Positions 1 to 6,758 of a stretch of DNA of 10,988 nt are shown in pieces. Origin of the DNA: Gp6-AA40 sp036742665 (GTDB taxonomy: Bacteria > Acidobacteriota > Vicinamibacteria > Vicinamibacterales > UBA2999); contig DAINQP010000198.1 in assembly GCA_036742665.1 (NCBI GenBank), positions 1 to 10,988 on the forward strand. The letters are read 5' to 3'. The notes under the pieces are model-generated. The model was not told where the DNA came from and made no database searches. It saw only the letters and a program-made list of their open reading frames with translations. The translations under genes and the position numbers were made by a program. Every line of letters begins with the position of its first letter. The stretch's first letter is position 1.

Positions 1-1381
1 CATCGCGCACGACATCGTCCGGCGCCGAGGCAAGCAGCCGCGCCAGCGCGTGGGCGAGACCTGCTTGTTCGGGATGGACGCGGACCGCATCTTCAAGCAC
101 GGACCGCGCCTCAGCAAAGCGACGTAGACGCACAAGCGCCATCGCGTGTCCGAAGCGTGCGGTGCTTGCCGACGGATCGATCTTGATGATCTCGTTGTAC
201 TCGGTAATCGCCGCATCGAGCTTGCCCGAGCGGCGCAGGGCGTCAGCAAGACTCGCGCGCGCATTAACCATGGTCGGGTCCGAGGCTACGGCCTGTGAGA
301 AGCGAGCGATCGCATCCGCGTCCCGGCCGCGCTCCTCCATCAGCACGCCGAGGCTGAAGAGCGCCTTCGCATATCCCGGGAGCAGTCGAATTGCCTCTGC
401 GAACTCGGCTTCGGCCGCTCGTGGATCTCCAGCGAGATACAGCGCCGTGCCGAGATTCTGATGGAGTGTTGCGTCGCGGGGTGCAACCTTGAGCCCCTCG
501 CGAAACAGCGCGACCGCCTCGGCCCATTTGCGATCGTCCATTGCCTGCGTGCCGCGGATCTCGAACACGACCGCGGTTTTGAGCAAGTCGGTGATTTCGG
601 CCAACAGCGGATCCACTGGATAGAGACGCTCGTCCTTCCAGAGCCGCACGTGTGCCGCCGCGCGCCGTTCGTCACCGCGAGCGCGATACGCCATGGCAAG
701 CGCATAGTGCACACCGTCAGCGCCCGGGTCGGCAGCGAGCGCCGCCTCGAGTTGCGTGACGGCACGAGCGGAATCACCCGCGGCCAGCGCCACCTTCCCC
801 AACTCGAAGAGCGCCGCCGCCGAACGTGGCTCGAGCGAGACGGCCTTGGTGAACAGCGGCTCGGCGAGATCGGCGCGGCCGTTATCGACATGCAGAGTAC
901 CGAGCCACACCAATGCCGGCACATGATCCGGCTTCAGACGAAGCACGTCCTCGAACCGTGCGATCGCCTGGTCGGATTTGAACGACAATCGATAGGCGTG
1001 CGCGAGAAAGTACGGCCATGCCAGCTCACTCGGATCGAGCGCGGCCGCATTCAAGACATATGGTTCGGCTTGATCGTAGAGTTCGGCCGCGAGCAGGAGC
1101 TTGCCGACCTGACCATACAAGCGACCGAGATCGGGATCAGTGGTGTGCGTCCGCTGCGCGGATGTGGCGCGCACCCGCGCGAGCGACGCGTAGCTCGCAC
1201 GAATGCGCTCCTGCAGCGACATCTCGACGCCCGCCAGCGATGGCGGCGGCGTTTCACGCAGTGTTGCGCGGGGACCGTCAGCGGCGTTGGTCGACGGCAC
1301 TGCCGGCGTGGTGCCGCGGTCACACGCGGACAGCACCGCGAGCACACAGGCGACAGCGCCAATCCGCAACTGGGCGCGCAT
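1..1381 (-). CDS. TPR-repeat lipoprotein, 3' end beyond the window
   Basis: The minus strand is open from an ATG at 1381 to the left edge, giving 460 codons with no stop, so the C-terminus is missing. The N-terminus has two arginines, a hydrophobic core and a lipobox L-S-A-C with Cys20, which predicts a signal peptidase II lipoprotein anchored in the envelope. A Pro/Thr/Ala-rich linker follows to about residue 80. About ten 34-residue tetratricopeptide units then follow, with typical pairs such as LGTALYLAGD...AIRLLPGYAKA and LADALRRSGK...IIKIDPSAST. One unit near residues 230-260 is degenerate. TPR arrays are scaffolds for protein-protein contacts, and the partner cannot be read from the sequence. 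The ATG overlaps the stop of the upstream acetyltransferase gene by one base (TGATG), implying translational coupling as the last visible gene of the greA-led operon. Plus-strand open frames over this region are shadows. The class assignment is firm; a specific function is unknown. Confidence 0.9.
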   Translation of the reverse strand, partial: MRAQLRIGAVACVLAVLSACDRGTTPAVPSTNAADGPRATLRETPPPSLAGVEMSLQERIRASYASLARVRATSAQRTHTTDPDLGRLYGQVGKLLLAAELYDQAEPYVLNAAALDPSELAWPYFLAHAYRLSFKSDQAIARFEDVLRLKPDHVPALVWLGTLHVDNGRADLAEPLFTKAVSLEPRSAAALFELGKVALAAGDSARAVTQLEAALAADPGADGVHYALAMAYRARGDERRAAAHVRLWKDERLYPVDPLLAEITDLLKTAVVFEIRGTQAMDDRKWAEAVALFREGLKVAPRDATLHQNLGTALYLAGDPRAAEAEFAEAIRLLPGYAKALFSLGVLMEERGRDADAIARFSQAVASDPTMVNARASLADALRRSGKLDAAITEYNEIIKIDPSASTARFGHAMALVRLRRFAEARSVLEDAVRVHPEQAGLAHALARLLASAPDDVVRD

Positions 1382-1905
1382 CAGCCGTCGACGGGCTGCG
1401 GGGGGGTATCGAGAATGAGCTGATAGAAATCGAGGTCGAGCCAGCGGCCGAACTTGAACCCCGCGTGTTTGACGCGGCCGCAGAACGCGAATCCGAAGCG
1501 CACATGGAGCGCGATGCTGACGTCGTTGGTCGCATCGATGCCGCCAATCACATTGTGGTACTGCTGAAGCCGGGCTCTTGCGATGATGGCCTCGAGCAGC
1601 ATTGTGCCGACGCCCCGTCCGCGGCAGTCCTTGTCCACATAGACCGAGTGCTCGACGGAGTACTTGTAGGCCGGCCAGTTTCTGAACGGGCCGTACGACG
1701 CGAAACCGAGCAGACGATCCTGGTCGTCAACCGCGCCGATCACCGGATACTGCCCCTTCTCCTTCGCGTCGAACCAGCTCTCCATCATCGCCATCGTTCG
1801 TGGACGATAGTCATAGAGCGCCGTCGAGTGCTCGATCGCCTCGTTCAGGATCGCGAGAATCTCTTGCGCCCGGCTGCGGTCGCAGTCGATCAGTCGCACG
1901 ACCAT
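1381..1905 (-). CDS. GNAT-family N-acetyltransferase, MnaT/phosphinothricin acetyltransferase-like
   Basis: The product is 174 aa, a single GNAT domain that transfers acetyl from acetyl-CoA to a small amine. The family signature is clear: VEHSVYV at 84-90 leads into the acetyl-CoA pyrophosphate loop R95-G-R-G-V-G100. A GGIDATNDVSIALH segment follows (about 121-134), and the terminal KFGRWLDLDFYQLIL (about 151-165) is characteristic of the YncA/MnaT and bar/pat group. Known members acetylate methionine sulfone/sulfoximine, phosphinothricin or other L-amino acids in the cytoplasm, so a detoxifying amino-acid N-acyltransferase is the best guess. The exact substrate cannot be told from sequence. 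The ATG lies one base after the stop of the patatin-like gene; a GAGG at 1921-1924 is 15 nt upstream, rather far for a Shine-Dalgarno site, so coupling is likely. A run of seven C on the coding strand (1400-1406) lies eight codons before the stop. The length is normal for the family. Confidence 0.92.
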   Translation of the reverse strand: MVVRLIDCDRSRAQEILAILNEAIEHSTALYDYRPRTMAMMESWFDAKEKGQYPVIGAVDDQDRLLGFASYGPFRNWPAYKYSVEHSVYVDKDCRGRGVGTMLLEAIIARARLQQYHNVIGGIDATNDVSIALHVRFGFAFCGRVKHAGFKFGRWLDLDFYQLILDTPPQPVDG

Positions 1906-1906
1906 G

Positions 1907-3337
1907 TCAGCGGTGATTCACCTCGCCGGCACCTCGATGCACGGGAGCTCGTGCGCGGGCAAGCTGCTCCCCGCTGGCGCCAACCACCGGCTCGATAAAC
2001 TGCCGATAGGCGTCCTCATACGCGCGCTCGACGAGCTCGGAGAGGTTCTGGCTTCGGTCCGAGGCTTCATCGTAGACACCCTCGACATCGTAGGGACCGA
2101 TCGGATTGTGCCCAGGCTGGATGACGTAGAGCGCATCGAAATGCATGCTCATCGCTTCGAGGCCGTCGCGCAGCGCCACAGCCTCGGCGACGCCCTCCGA
2201 CTCGCCGAAGCGTCCGCGGACATCGAGCCGCGGCGCGCGCAGCTGATGCGGCGCGTCAATCGGCGCCGCCGCGCTCACGACGATAGCCTGACGCGCACCG
2301 GCGGCGGCCACTTCCTCGAGCAGCCGATGAATCGCGCCCGGACGGTCGCAGGCGCGATGCGTTTCACCGCGCCAGTAGCTGTCTGGCGCAAACACAATCG
2401 GGTACGGCTCGCACATGCGCAACGGCGTCAGACCCGCCAGCACCATGTCGATTGCATGATCGCGTCCGACGCCGGCCAGATCCAGCACCTCGGATCGCCG
2501 ATCGCGCCCCACTCGCGGCGCGAGGAACTCCCGGCGGTGCGATTCGGAGAGCAGCGCGGCGACGATGTCCCGCCGGGCATCGAGATCAGTGGCGACGAGC
2601 ACGAGCTCGCGGAAACCCGGCTGCCCGAGATTCTCCGCCAGCACCTCCGAATAGCGTCGTCCGAGGATGGCGACTGACGGCCGCGCCAGCGGTGCTGCGC
2701 CACGAATCAGATCCCATATGGCCGTTGCGAACCACTCGTGTGCCGGTTCCGCCGCGAGCGGCGCGCCGAGGACGCGCCACCACCACCTGCCTTGCGCACG
2801 GCGGTTGCCGGCGCTGCGCCCGGCGAGCCACGCGCCAATGACGAGCACGGCAATCATCACGATGAGCGCCATCGTGGCCGCGCGCGGGACAGACGTCGGC
2901 AGGTTGGGTCCGGCGAACGCCGACTGCAGCCACGCCGAATACCACGAGACCATCGTCGCACCGGCCTGGATCTGCAGCATCTCGAGCACGAAGCCGGCGA
3001 GATATATAAGCAGGCCTGCCAGTAGCACCGCGACCGGTGTCAGCAAGATGGCGAGGAGCACGACGCCGATTCCCGCGGCAGCGCGAATCGGCCAGCGCCA
3101 GCCGTAGAGGCCGGCGGCCGTTTTCGACCGCCAGATGCCGGATGCATCCCACAGACGCGCCGAGCCATCGAGCGCAGCGAGCGCGGCGCTGCCCGCGCCC
3201 ATGCCGTGTCCGGCGAGGATGTCAATCTTGACGCCGGCTTCTTGTAACGCGCGAAGCACGCCCGCGTGGTACGCACCGTGGGCGCCAGTGCCCGTCAAGA
3301 CCAAGGCCGTGCGGCGTTCCGGTGAGTAAGCGGTCAA
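1907..3337 (-). CDS. Patatin-like membrane protein lacking the catalytic dyad
   Basis: The product is 476 aa and starts with TTG at 3337, six bases after the greA stop; no ATG lies nearby and no good ribosome site is seen. The start of a patatin domain is recognisable: an oxyanion-loop-like segment LTGTGAHGAYHAGVL (14-28) and, after a KIDILAGH strand, the nucleophile elbow. The elbow reads G43-H-G-M-G47, so Gly45 occupies the place of the Ser in GxSxG. The later segment that normally carries the Asp of DGG/DGA reads Y-W-R323-G-E, followed by a family-like AIVVSAAAP strand (351-359). Both dyad residues therefore appear replaced. Between the two halves lie hydrophobic stretches at about 85-118 and 154-172, predicted membrane segments, then a WWW patch at 185-187. 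Active patatins hydrolyse lipid acyl esters; this one is probably a non-catalytic membrane-bound relative. It sits second in the greA operon, directly before the acetyltransferase. The fold call is fairly sure; the role is unknown. Confidence 0.8.
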   Translation of the reverse strand: MTAYSPERRTALVLTGTGAHGAYHAGVLRALQEAGVKIDILAGHGMGAGSAALAALDGSARLWDASGIWRSKTAAGLYGWRWPIRAAAGIGVVLLAILLTPVAVLLAGLLIYLAGFVLEMLQIQAGATMVSWYSAWLQSAFAGPNLPTSVPRAATMALIVMIAVLVIGAWLAGRSAGNRRAQGRWWWRVLGAPLAAEPAHEWFATAIWDLIRGAAPLARPSVAILGRRYSEVLAENLGQPGFRELVLVATDLDARRDIVAALLSESHRREFLAPRVGRDRRSEVLDLAGVGRDHAIDMVLAGLTPLRMCEPYPIVFAPDSYWRGETHRACDRPGAIHRLLEEVAAAGARQAIVVSAAAPIDAPHQLRAPRLDVRGRFGESEGVAEAVALRDGLEAMSMHFDALYVIQPGHNPIGPYDVEGVYDEASDRSQNLSELVERAYEDAYRQFIEPVVGASGEQLARARAPVHRGAGEVNHR

Positions 3338-3343
3338 GCGTTC

Positions 3344-3808
3344 TTATTCGTCGTGAATGGTCGTCAGTTTGATTAGGTCGAACGTCTTCTTGCCGCTGGG
3401 CGTCGTGACGTTGATCTCGTCGCCCTCTTCCTTGTTGAGGATGGCGCGACCGATCGGCGATGACGTCGAGATGAGGCCCTTCTCCACGTCGGCTTCTTCC
3501 GGCATGACGAGCTGGTAGACGACCTTGTCACCACTGGCGCCACGCAGCTCCACGGTCGATCCGAAGCCCGCCTTGCCGCGCGGGATGCGATCCATGTTCA
3601 TCAGCGAGATCTCGCCCACCCGCTTTTTCAGCATGGCGATACGAGCATTGACGATGTCCTGGCGCTCTTTCGCCGCCTTGTACTCCGCGTTTTCACGCAG
3701 GTCGCCCAGCTCACGCGCGCGCTGAATCTCTTTCGGGAGCTCGACCTTCAGCTCGCGCTCGAGGGTGGCGATCTCCTCGTTGAAACGCTTTAGAATCCGC
3801 TCTTTCAT
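3344..3808 (-). CDS. greA: Transcription elongation factor GreA
   Basis: The 154-aa product matches the usual GreA length of about 158. The N-terminal half is the antiparallel coiled coil that enters the RNA polymerase secondary channel. Its tip carries the acidic pair in GDLRENAEYKAAKERQ, the residues that help Mg2+ drive cleavage of backtracked RNA. The C-terminal half is the FKBP-like domain with STSSPIGRAILNKEEGDEI and a closing TPSGKKTFDLIKL strand. GreA rescues stalled polymerase by stimulating 3' transcript cleavage. I place the start at the ATG at 3808. A longer reading from a TTG at 3832 would add eight residues (CYSLIPA after the start) that are not GreA-like. There is no clear Shine-Dalgarno site before 3808, so expression may be leaderless or nearly so. 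It is the first gene of a four-gene minus-strand operon and diverges from the RNA methyltransferase across a heptamer-repeat region. Confidence 0.96.
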   Translation of the reverse strand: MKERILKRFNEEIATLERELKVELPKEIQRARELGDLRENAEYKAAKERQDIVNARIAMLKKRVGEISLMNMDRIPRGKAGFGSTVELRGASGDKVVYQLVMPEEADVEKGLISTSSPIGRAILNKEEGDEINVTTPSGKKTFDLIKLTTIHDE

Positions 3809-3819
3809 CGCTGGAATCA

Positions 3820-3829
3820 GACTGTAGCA
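3820..3829 (-). promoter_or_regulatory. Possible extended -10 promoter element for greA
   Basis: The minus strand reads TGCTACAGT here, which resembles an extended -10 box (TGn plus a TATAAT-like hexamer with 4 of 6 matches). Twelve bases separate the hexamer from the greA ATG, so a start six or seven bases downstream would give an almost leaderless transcript, fitting the lack of a Shine-Dalgarno site. No convincing -35 box lies upstream because that space is filled by heptamer repeats. The call is tentative. Confidence 0.25.
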
Positions 3830-3832
3830 CAA

Positions 3833-3904
3833 TGGTTAGTGGTTGGTGGTTGGTGGTTGGTGGTTGAACATGACCACTAACCACTGCCCACTAACGACCA
3901 ACCA
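3833..3904. repeat. Opposed arrays of a 7-bp repeat in the divergent intergenic region
   Basis: The left arm (3834-3868) is five consecutive heptamers: GGTTAGT, then GGTTGGT three times, then the degenerate GGTTGAA. The right arm, read on the minus strand from 3903 back to 3869, is again five heptamers: GGTTGGT, CGTTAGT, GGGCAGT, GGTTAGT, GGTCATG. The arms thus form an imperfect inverted repeat around position 3868, able to fold into a long hairpin. The G-rich strand of the left arm, with repeated GGTTGGTGGTTGG, could also form a two-tier G-quadruplex. The array fills nearly the whole gap between greA (minus) and the RNA methyltransferase (plus), so it overlaps wherever both promoters must lie. 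The two arms differ in how conserved their units are. Confidence 0.85.
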
Positions 3905-3906
3905 GC

Positions 3907-4704
3907 ATGAGGCTCATCTCCAGCCGCCAGAACCCCATCGTCACCGCGTTCAGAACGCTGGCCGACCAGCCGGATCCGACGGGAACGCGTCTGCTGCTGG
4001 ACGGCGCACACCTGGTGAACGATGCGCGATCGTCAGGCTTGCAGTTCGAGGCGGTCGCAGTCGCCGCGTCGAAGCTGATCTCGCAGACTGAAGAAGGTCT
4101 GCTGGCTCATCGTCTCGAGCGCGACGGCATCGACGTCATCGAAGCGTCAGATGCAGTGTTCGATGCGCTGAGTCCCGTGAAAAGCCCGTCGGGCATCGTC
4201 GCCATCGCCGGCCGCAAAGGGATCACCGCCGCCGAGATCTGTGTGCAGCCGGATGCGTTCATTCTCGCTGCGATTGACGTACAGGAACCCGGCAACGTGG
4301 GCGCATTGATTCGCGCAGCAGAGGCAGGCGGCGTAACCGGCGCGCTGATCTGCGGTATGTCGGCGAGTCCGTTCTCCTGGAAGGCGCTGCGCGGCAGCAT
4401 GGGCAGCGTGTTGCGTCTGCCGATTGCGGCTGGCCTCACCACCCACCAGGCCTTCACGCTGATGCGAAAGTCCGGCGTTCGCACGATTGCCGCGATCGCT
4501 CGCGGCGGGCACGATCCGGACGCGATCGACTGGCGCGGTAAAACAGGCCTGCTGCTCGGCGGCGAAGGCCCCGGCCTCACCGACGAAGCGATCGCGCTTT
4601 GCGACGCCCGTGTCACCATTCCGATGGCCGCGGGGGTGGAATCCCTCAACGTCGCCGCGGCCGGTGCGATTCTCGTCTACGCCGCGCGGCGTCAACGCGC
4701 ATGA
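3907..4704 (+). CDS. SpoU/TrmH-family RNA 2'-O-ribose methyltransferase
   Basis: The product is 265 aa. An N-terminal substrate-binding domain (about 1-105) begins with MRLISSRQNPIV and contains LLLDGAHLVNDA, the L30e-like part seen in RlmB/TsnR-type enzymes. The C-terminal SPOUT domain has all three family motifs. Motif 1 is DVQEPGNVGALIRAAEAGG (124-142) with Asn130 and Arg136. Motif 2 is LLLGGEGPGL (215-224) with Glu220. Motif 3 is IPMAAGVESLNVAAAGAI (238-255) with Ser246 and Asn248, forming the trefoil knot that binds S-adenosylmethionine. These enzymes methylate ribose 2'-OH in rRNA or tRNA. The two-domain architecture favours an rRNA target, but the nucleotide cannot be assigned. The ATG at 3907 directly follows the heptamer repeats and has no visible Shine-Dalgarno site. 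The stop overlaps the rarA start by four bases (ATGA), so the two genes are coupled. Confidence 0.93.
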   Translation: MRLISSRQNPIVTAFRTLADQPDPTGTRLLLDGAHLVNDARSSGLQFEAVAVAASKLISQTEEGLLAHRLERDGIDVIEASDAVFDALSPVKSPSGIVAIAGRKGITAAEICVQPDAFILAAIDVQEPGNVGALIRAAEAGGVTGALICGMSASPFSWKALRGSMGSVLRLPIAAGLTTHQAFTLMRKSGVRTIAAIARGGHDPDAIDWRGKTGLLLGGEGPGLTDEAIALCDARVTIPMAAGVESLNVAAAGAILVYAARRQRA

Positions 4705-6071
4705 GCCTCTTCGACGACGACGCCGAACACCGTAGAGCCGCGTCTTCAGACGCGCCTGGCACGCCGCTCGCCGAGCGCATGCGCCCGCGCACGCTCGACG
4801 AGATCGTCGGGCAGGACGATATCCTCGCTCCAGGCAAACCGCTGCGCGAAGCGATCGAACGCGACCTGCTTCAATCGATCATCCTCTGGGGACCTCCAGG
4901 CACTGGCAAGACAACGCTGGCGCGCGTGATCGCGGAGATCACGCACGCGCACTTCGTCCCATTCAGCGCGGTGCTGGCGGGTATCAAGGAAATCAAGGAG
5001 GTCATGGCCACCGCGCAGGACCGGCGCCGACGCATGGGCCGGCGCACGATCGTCTTCGTCGACGAAATCCATCGCTTCAACAAGGCGCAGCAAGATGCCT
5101 TCCTCCCACGCGTCGAGGCTGGCGACATCGTCCTGATCGGTGCGACGACGGAGAATCCGTCGTTCGAGGTGAACGCCGCACTGCTGTCGCGCTCGAAGGT
5201 CTTCGTGCTGAAAGCGCTTCCGGCAGCTGCCGTCGAAGCGATCCTGCGGCACGCAGTGATGGATAAGGAGCGCGGACTCGGCAGACTCGACATCAACGTC
5301 ACCGACGACGCGGTCACGGCCATCGCCCGATTCGCCAACGGTGACGCGCGTTCGGCGCTCAACCTGCTCGAGTTTGCGGCTGGTTCAGCACCGATCGATC
5401 CCGAGACGATGGTCCGTCAACTCGGGCTCGAGCAGCTCGATCAATCGATACAGCGACGGGCGCTGCTCTACGACAAGGGCGGCGAAGAGCACTACAACCT
5501 CATCTCCGCACTGCACAAGTCGATGCGGAACAGCGATCCCGACGCGGCGGTCTATTGGGTGGCTCGCATGCTCGAGGCCGGCGAGGATCCGCTGTACATC
5601 GCGAGACGGCTGATCCGGTTTGCCTCCGAGGACATCGGCAACGCCGATCCGCAAGCGCTGACGGTGGCCGTGGCGGCCAAGGACGCCGCCCACTTCATCG
5701 GCATGCCCGAAGGCAACACCGCCCTCGCACAAGCCGCGATCTATCTCGCCACCGCGCCGAAGAGCAATGCGGTCTACTTGGCCTACAACGCCGCTGCCGC
5801 CGATGCGCACACTGAGGCGGCCGAGCCGGTGCCGCTTCACCTGCGCAACGCGCCGACGAAGCTGATGAAGCAACTCGACTACGGCAAGGGCTACGAGTAC
5901 GCGCACAACGATGGCGAGGCGGTCACCGGCATGGACTGCCTGCCCTCGTCACTCGCCGGCAAGACGTACTATCAGCCGACCGACCGCGGCCACGAGAAGG
6001 AGATCAAGCGACGCCTTGAGGGGTGGGAGAAGATCAAGCAGCAGCGCGGCGCCGGATCGAAACCGGATTAA
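4701..6071 (+). CDS. rarA: Replication-associated recombination protein A (RarA/MgsA), AAA+ ATPase
   Basis: Starting at the ATG at 4701 the product is 456 aa, near the family norm of about 430-450. The N-terminus has PLAERMRPRTLDEIVGQDDIL, the standard opening of the clamp-loader-like AAA+ core. Walker A is GPPGTGKT (64-71), Walker B is IVFVDEIHRF (117-126) with D121/E122, sensor 1 is GATTENPSF (147-155), and SRSKVF (163-168) supplies the arginine finger. Sensor 2 is NGDARSALNLLE (213-224). The C-terminal tetramerisation region contains DPDAAVYWVARMLEAGEDP, SEDIGNADP and the closing YQPTDRGHEKEIKRRLEGW. RarA acts at stalled replication forks, interacts with SSB, and can unwind duplex ends. 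A longer open reading exists from 4599, but it would overlap the methyltransferase gene by over 100 bases and lacks family similarity, so the ATGA overlap start is preferred. It converges on the next gene with shared stop-codon bases. Confidence 0.97.
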   Translation: MSLFDDDAEHRRAASSDAPGTPLAERMRPRTLDEIVGQDDILAPGKPLREAIERDLLQSIILWGPPGTGKTTLARVIAEITHAHFVPFSAVLAGIKEIKEVMATAQDRRRRMGRRTIVFVDEIHRFNKAQQDAFLPRVEAGDIVLIGATTENPSFEVNAALLSRSKVFVLKALPAAAVEAILRHAVMDKERGLGRLDINVTDDAVTAIARFANGDARSALNLLEFAAGSAPIDPETMVRQLGLEQLDQSIQRRALLYDKGGEEHYNLISALHKSMRNSDPDAAVYWVARMLEAGEDPLYIARRLIRFASEDIGNADPQALTVAVAAKDAAHFIGMPEGNTALAQAAIYLATAPKSNAVYLAYNAAAADAHTEAAEPVPLHLRNAPTKLMKQLDYGKGYEYAHNDGEAVTGMDCLPSSLAGKTYYQPTDRGHEKEIKRRLEGWEKIKQQRGAGSKPD

Positions 6072-6712
6072 GCGTAGCGATCGAGAGTCTCGAACGCTGA
6101 ATCATGGATGCCGGCCGGATAACCAGCAGCCAGTGTTCGCACGACTGAGGCCGGGGTCAATATTCGTACCGGATACTCGAGCGCTGCTATCGCTCGCTCA
6201 TAGCCAGCCGGGCTCCAGCGCAAAAGTTGATCTGACAAGACCAGATACGCATCGTGTTCGTCATCGGTGACGAAGACGCCGTCCGGCAGGTTCTCAATCG
6301 ACATGCAGGAGCGGATGCCGTTGTCGTTCGTCGCGGTTCTCTCCTCGTGCAATGCCAGGTCCAGGACGGTCGCGGTCGGGTTTGGCATACCGGCCATTTC
6401 GGGATTCGCCGTGGCCCAGAGATCACGAAACTGCGTGAACCGTCCGCGTTGACATTCCGCGCAAGGTCTATGACCGGCCGCCAACGCGGTGACTTCATCC
6501 AGGAAGAACAGCTCCGTGTAATGGCCAGGCGTCATCACGTTGCGCTGTCTGCCCTTGAATTCGAGCAGGCAGATAATCCAACGCGTGCCCTGAAACGGAC
6601 GGCGGATGTTCTGCCGCTCGTCGTGCAGGCAACCGCGATTGCCGCTGAGCGTTCCTCGCGCTGACTCGGAAACAATGGAACTGAACGGCGTTACGCGATT
6701 CTGTCGTGGCAC
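6068..6712 (-). CDS. Uncharacterised protein with HxPCxxC motif, possibly Ada-type metal-binding
   Basis: I have no function for this gene, but it resembles an unnamed protein I remember from several proteobacteria and acidobacteria. The open frame extends to a TTG at 6751 (227 aa). I prefer the GTG at 6712 (214 aa) because GGAG lies nine bases upstream and family similarity begins only later, at RGTLSGNRGCLHD. Numbering from 6751, the conserved-looking core is GNRGCLHDE (37-45), RWIICLLEFKGRQR (57-70), MTPGHYTELFFLDEVTALAAGHRPCAECQRG (73-103) and LPDGVFV. The AAGHRPCAEC stretch looks like the RPCKRC part of Ada-type zinc-binding domains, with C41, C61, C97 and C100 as possible ligands; this is inference. 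GC is about 57% by eye in sampled lines against 65-78% in neighbours, a hint of later acquisition. It lies downstream of the secreted-protein gene on the same strand. Confidence 0.8.
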   Translation of the reverse strand: MPRQNRVTPFSSIVSESARGTLSGNRGCLHDERQNIRRPFQGTRWIICLLEFKGRQRNVMTPGHYTELFFLDEVTALAAGHRPCAECQRGRFTQFRDLWATANPEMAGMPNPTATVLDLALHEERTATNDNGIRSCMSIENLPDGVFVTDDEHDAYLVLSDQLLRWSPAGYERAIAALEYPVRILTPASVVRTLAAGYPAGIHDSAFETLDRYA

Positions 6713-6721
6713 TCGGCACCA

Positions 6722-6725
6722 CTCC
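6722..6725 (-). promoter_or_regulatory. Shine-Dalgarno site favouring the GTG start at 6712
   Basis: The minus strand has TTGGAGT here, with GGAG nine bases before the GTG at 6712. The alternative TTG at 6751 has no such site. This, with the non-conserved look of the first 30 residues of the longer reading, decides the start. Confidence 0.45.
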
Positions 6726-6758
6726 AAGCCACGTGAGCAGAGCGTGTCCAATCACGTA

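Noticed and set aside
1400..1406. Run of seven C (coding strand) near the end of the acetyltransferase gene
   Set aside because: A -1 slip here would read without a stop into the lipoprotein frame, making a fusion. But the run is short, no downstream stimulatory structure is evident, and the fusion would bury the lipoprotein signal, so chance is more likely.
461..1998. Long plus-strand open frames (320 and 326 codons) over the left end
   Set aside because: They lie antisense to the TPR lipoprotein and the acetyltransferase, both of which have clear family motifs. The translations are Arg/His-rich with no recognisable domain, typical of shadows in GC-rich coding DNA.
1904..2677. Plus-strand open frame of 257 codons
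   Set aside because: Antisense to the patatin-like gene, with shadow-type composition and no motif.
3344..3832. Longer greA reading from a TTG at 3832
   Set aside because: The extra residues do not look like GreA, the ATG at 3808 gives the normal length, and the possible -10 element would overlap the longer form.
4599..4700. N-terminal extension of rarA by 34 codons
   Set aside because: It overlaps conserved motif 3 of the methyltransferase in another frame and has no RarA similarity; the ATGA overlap at 4701 is the natural start.
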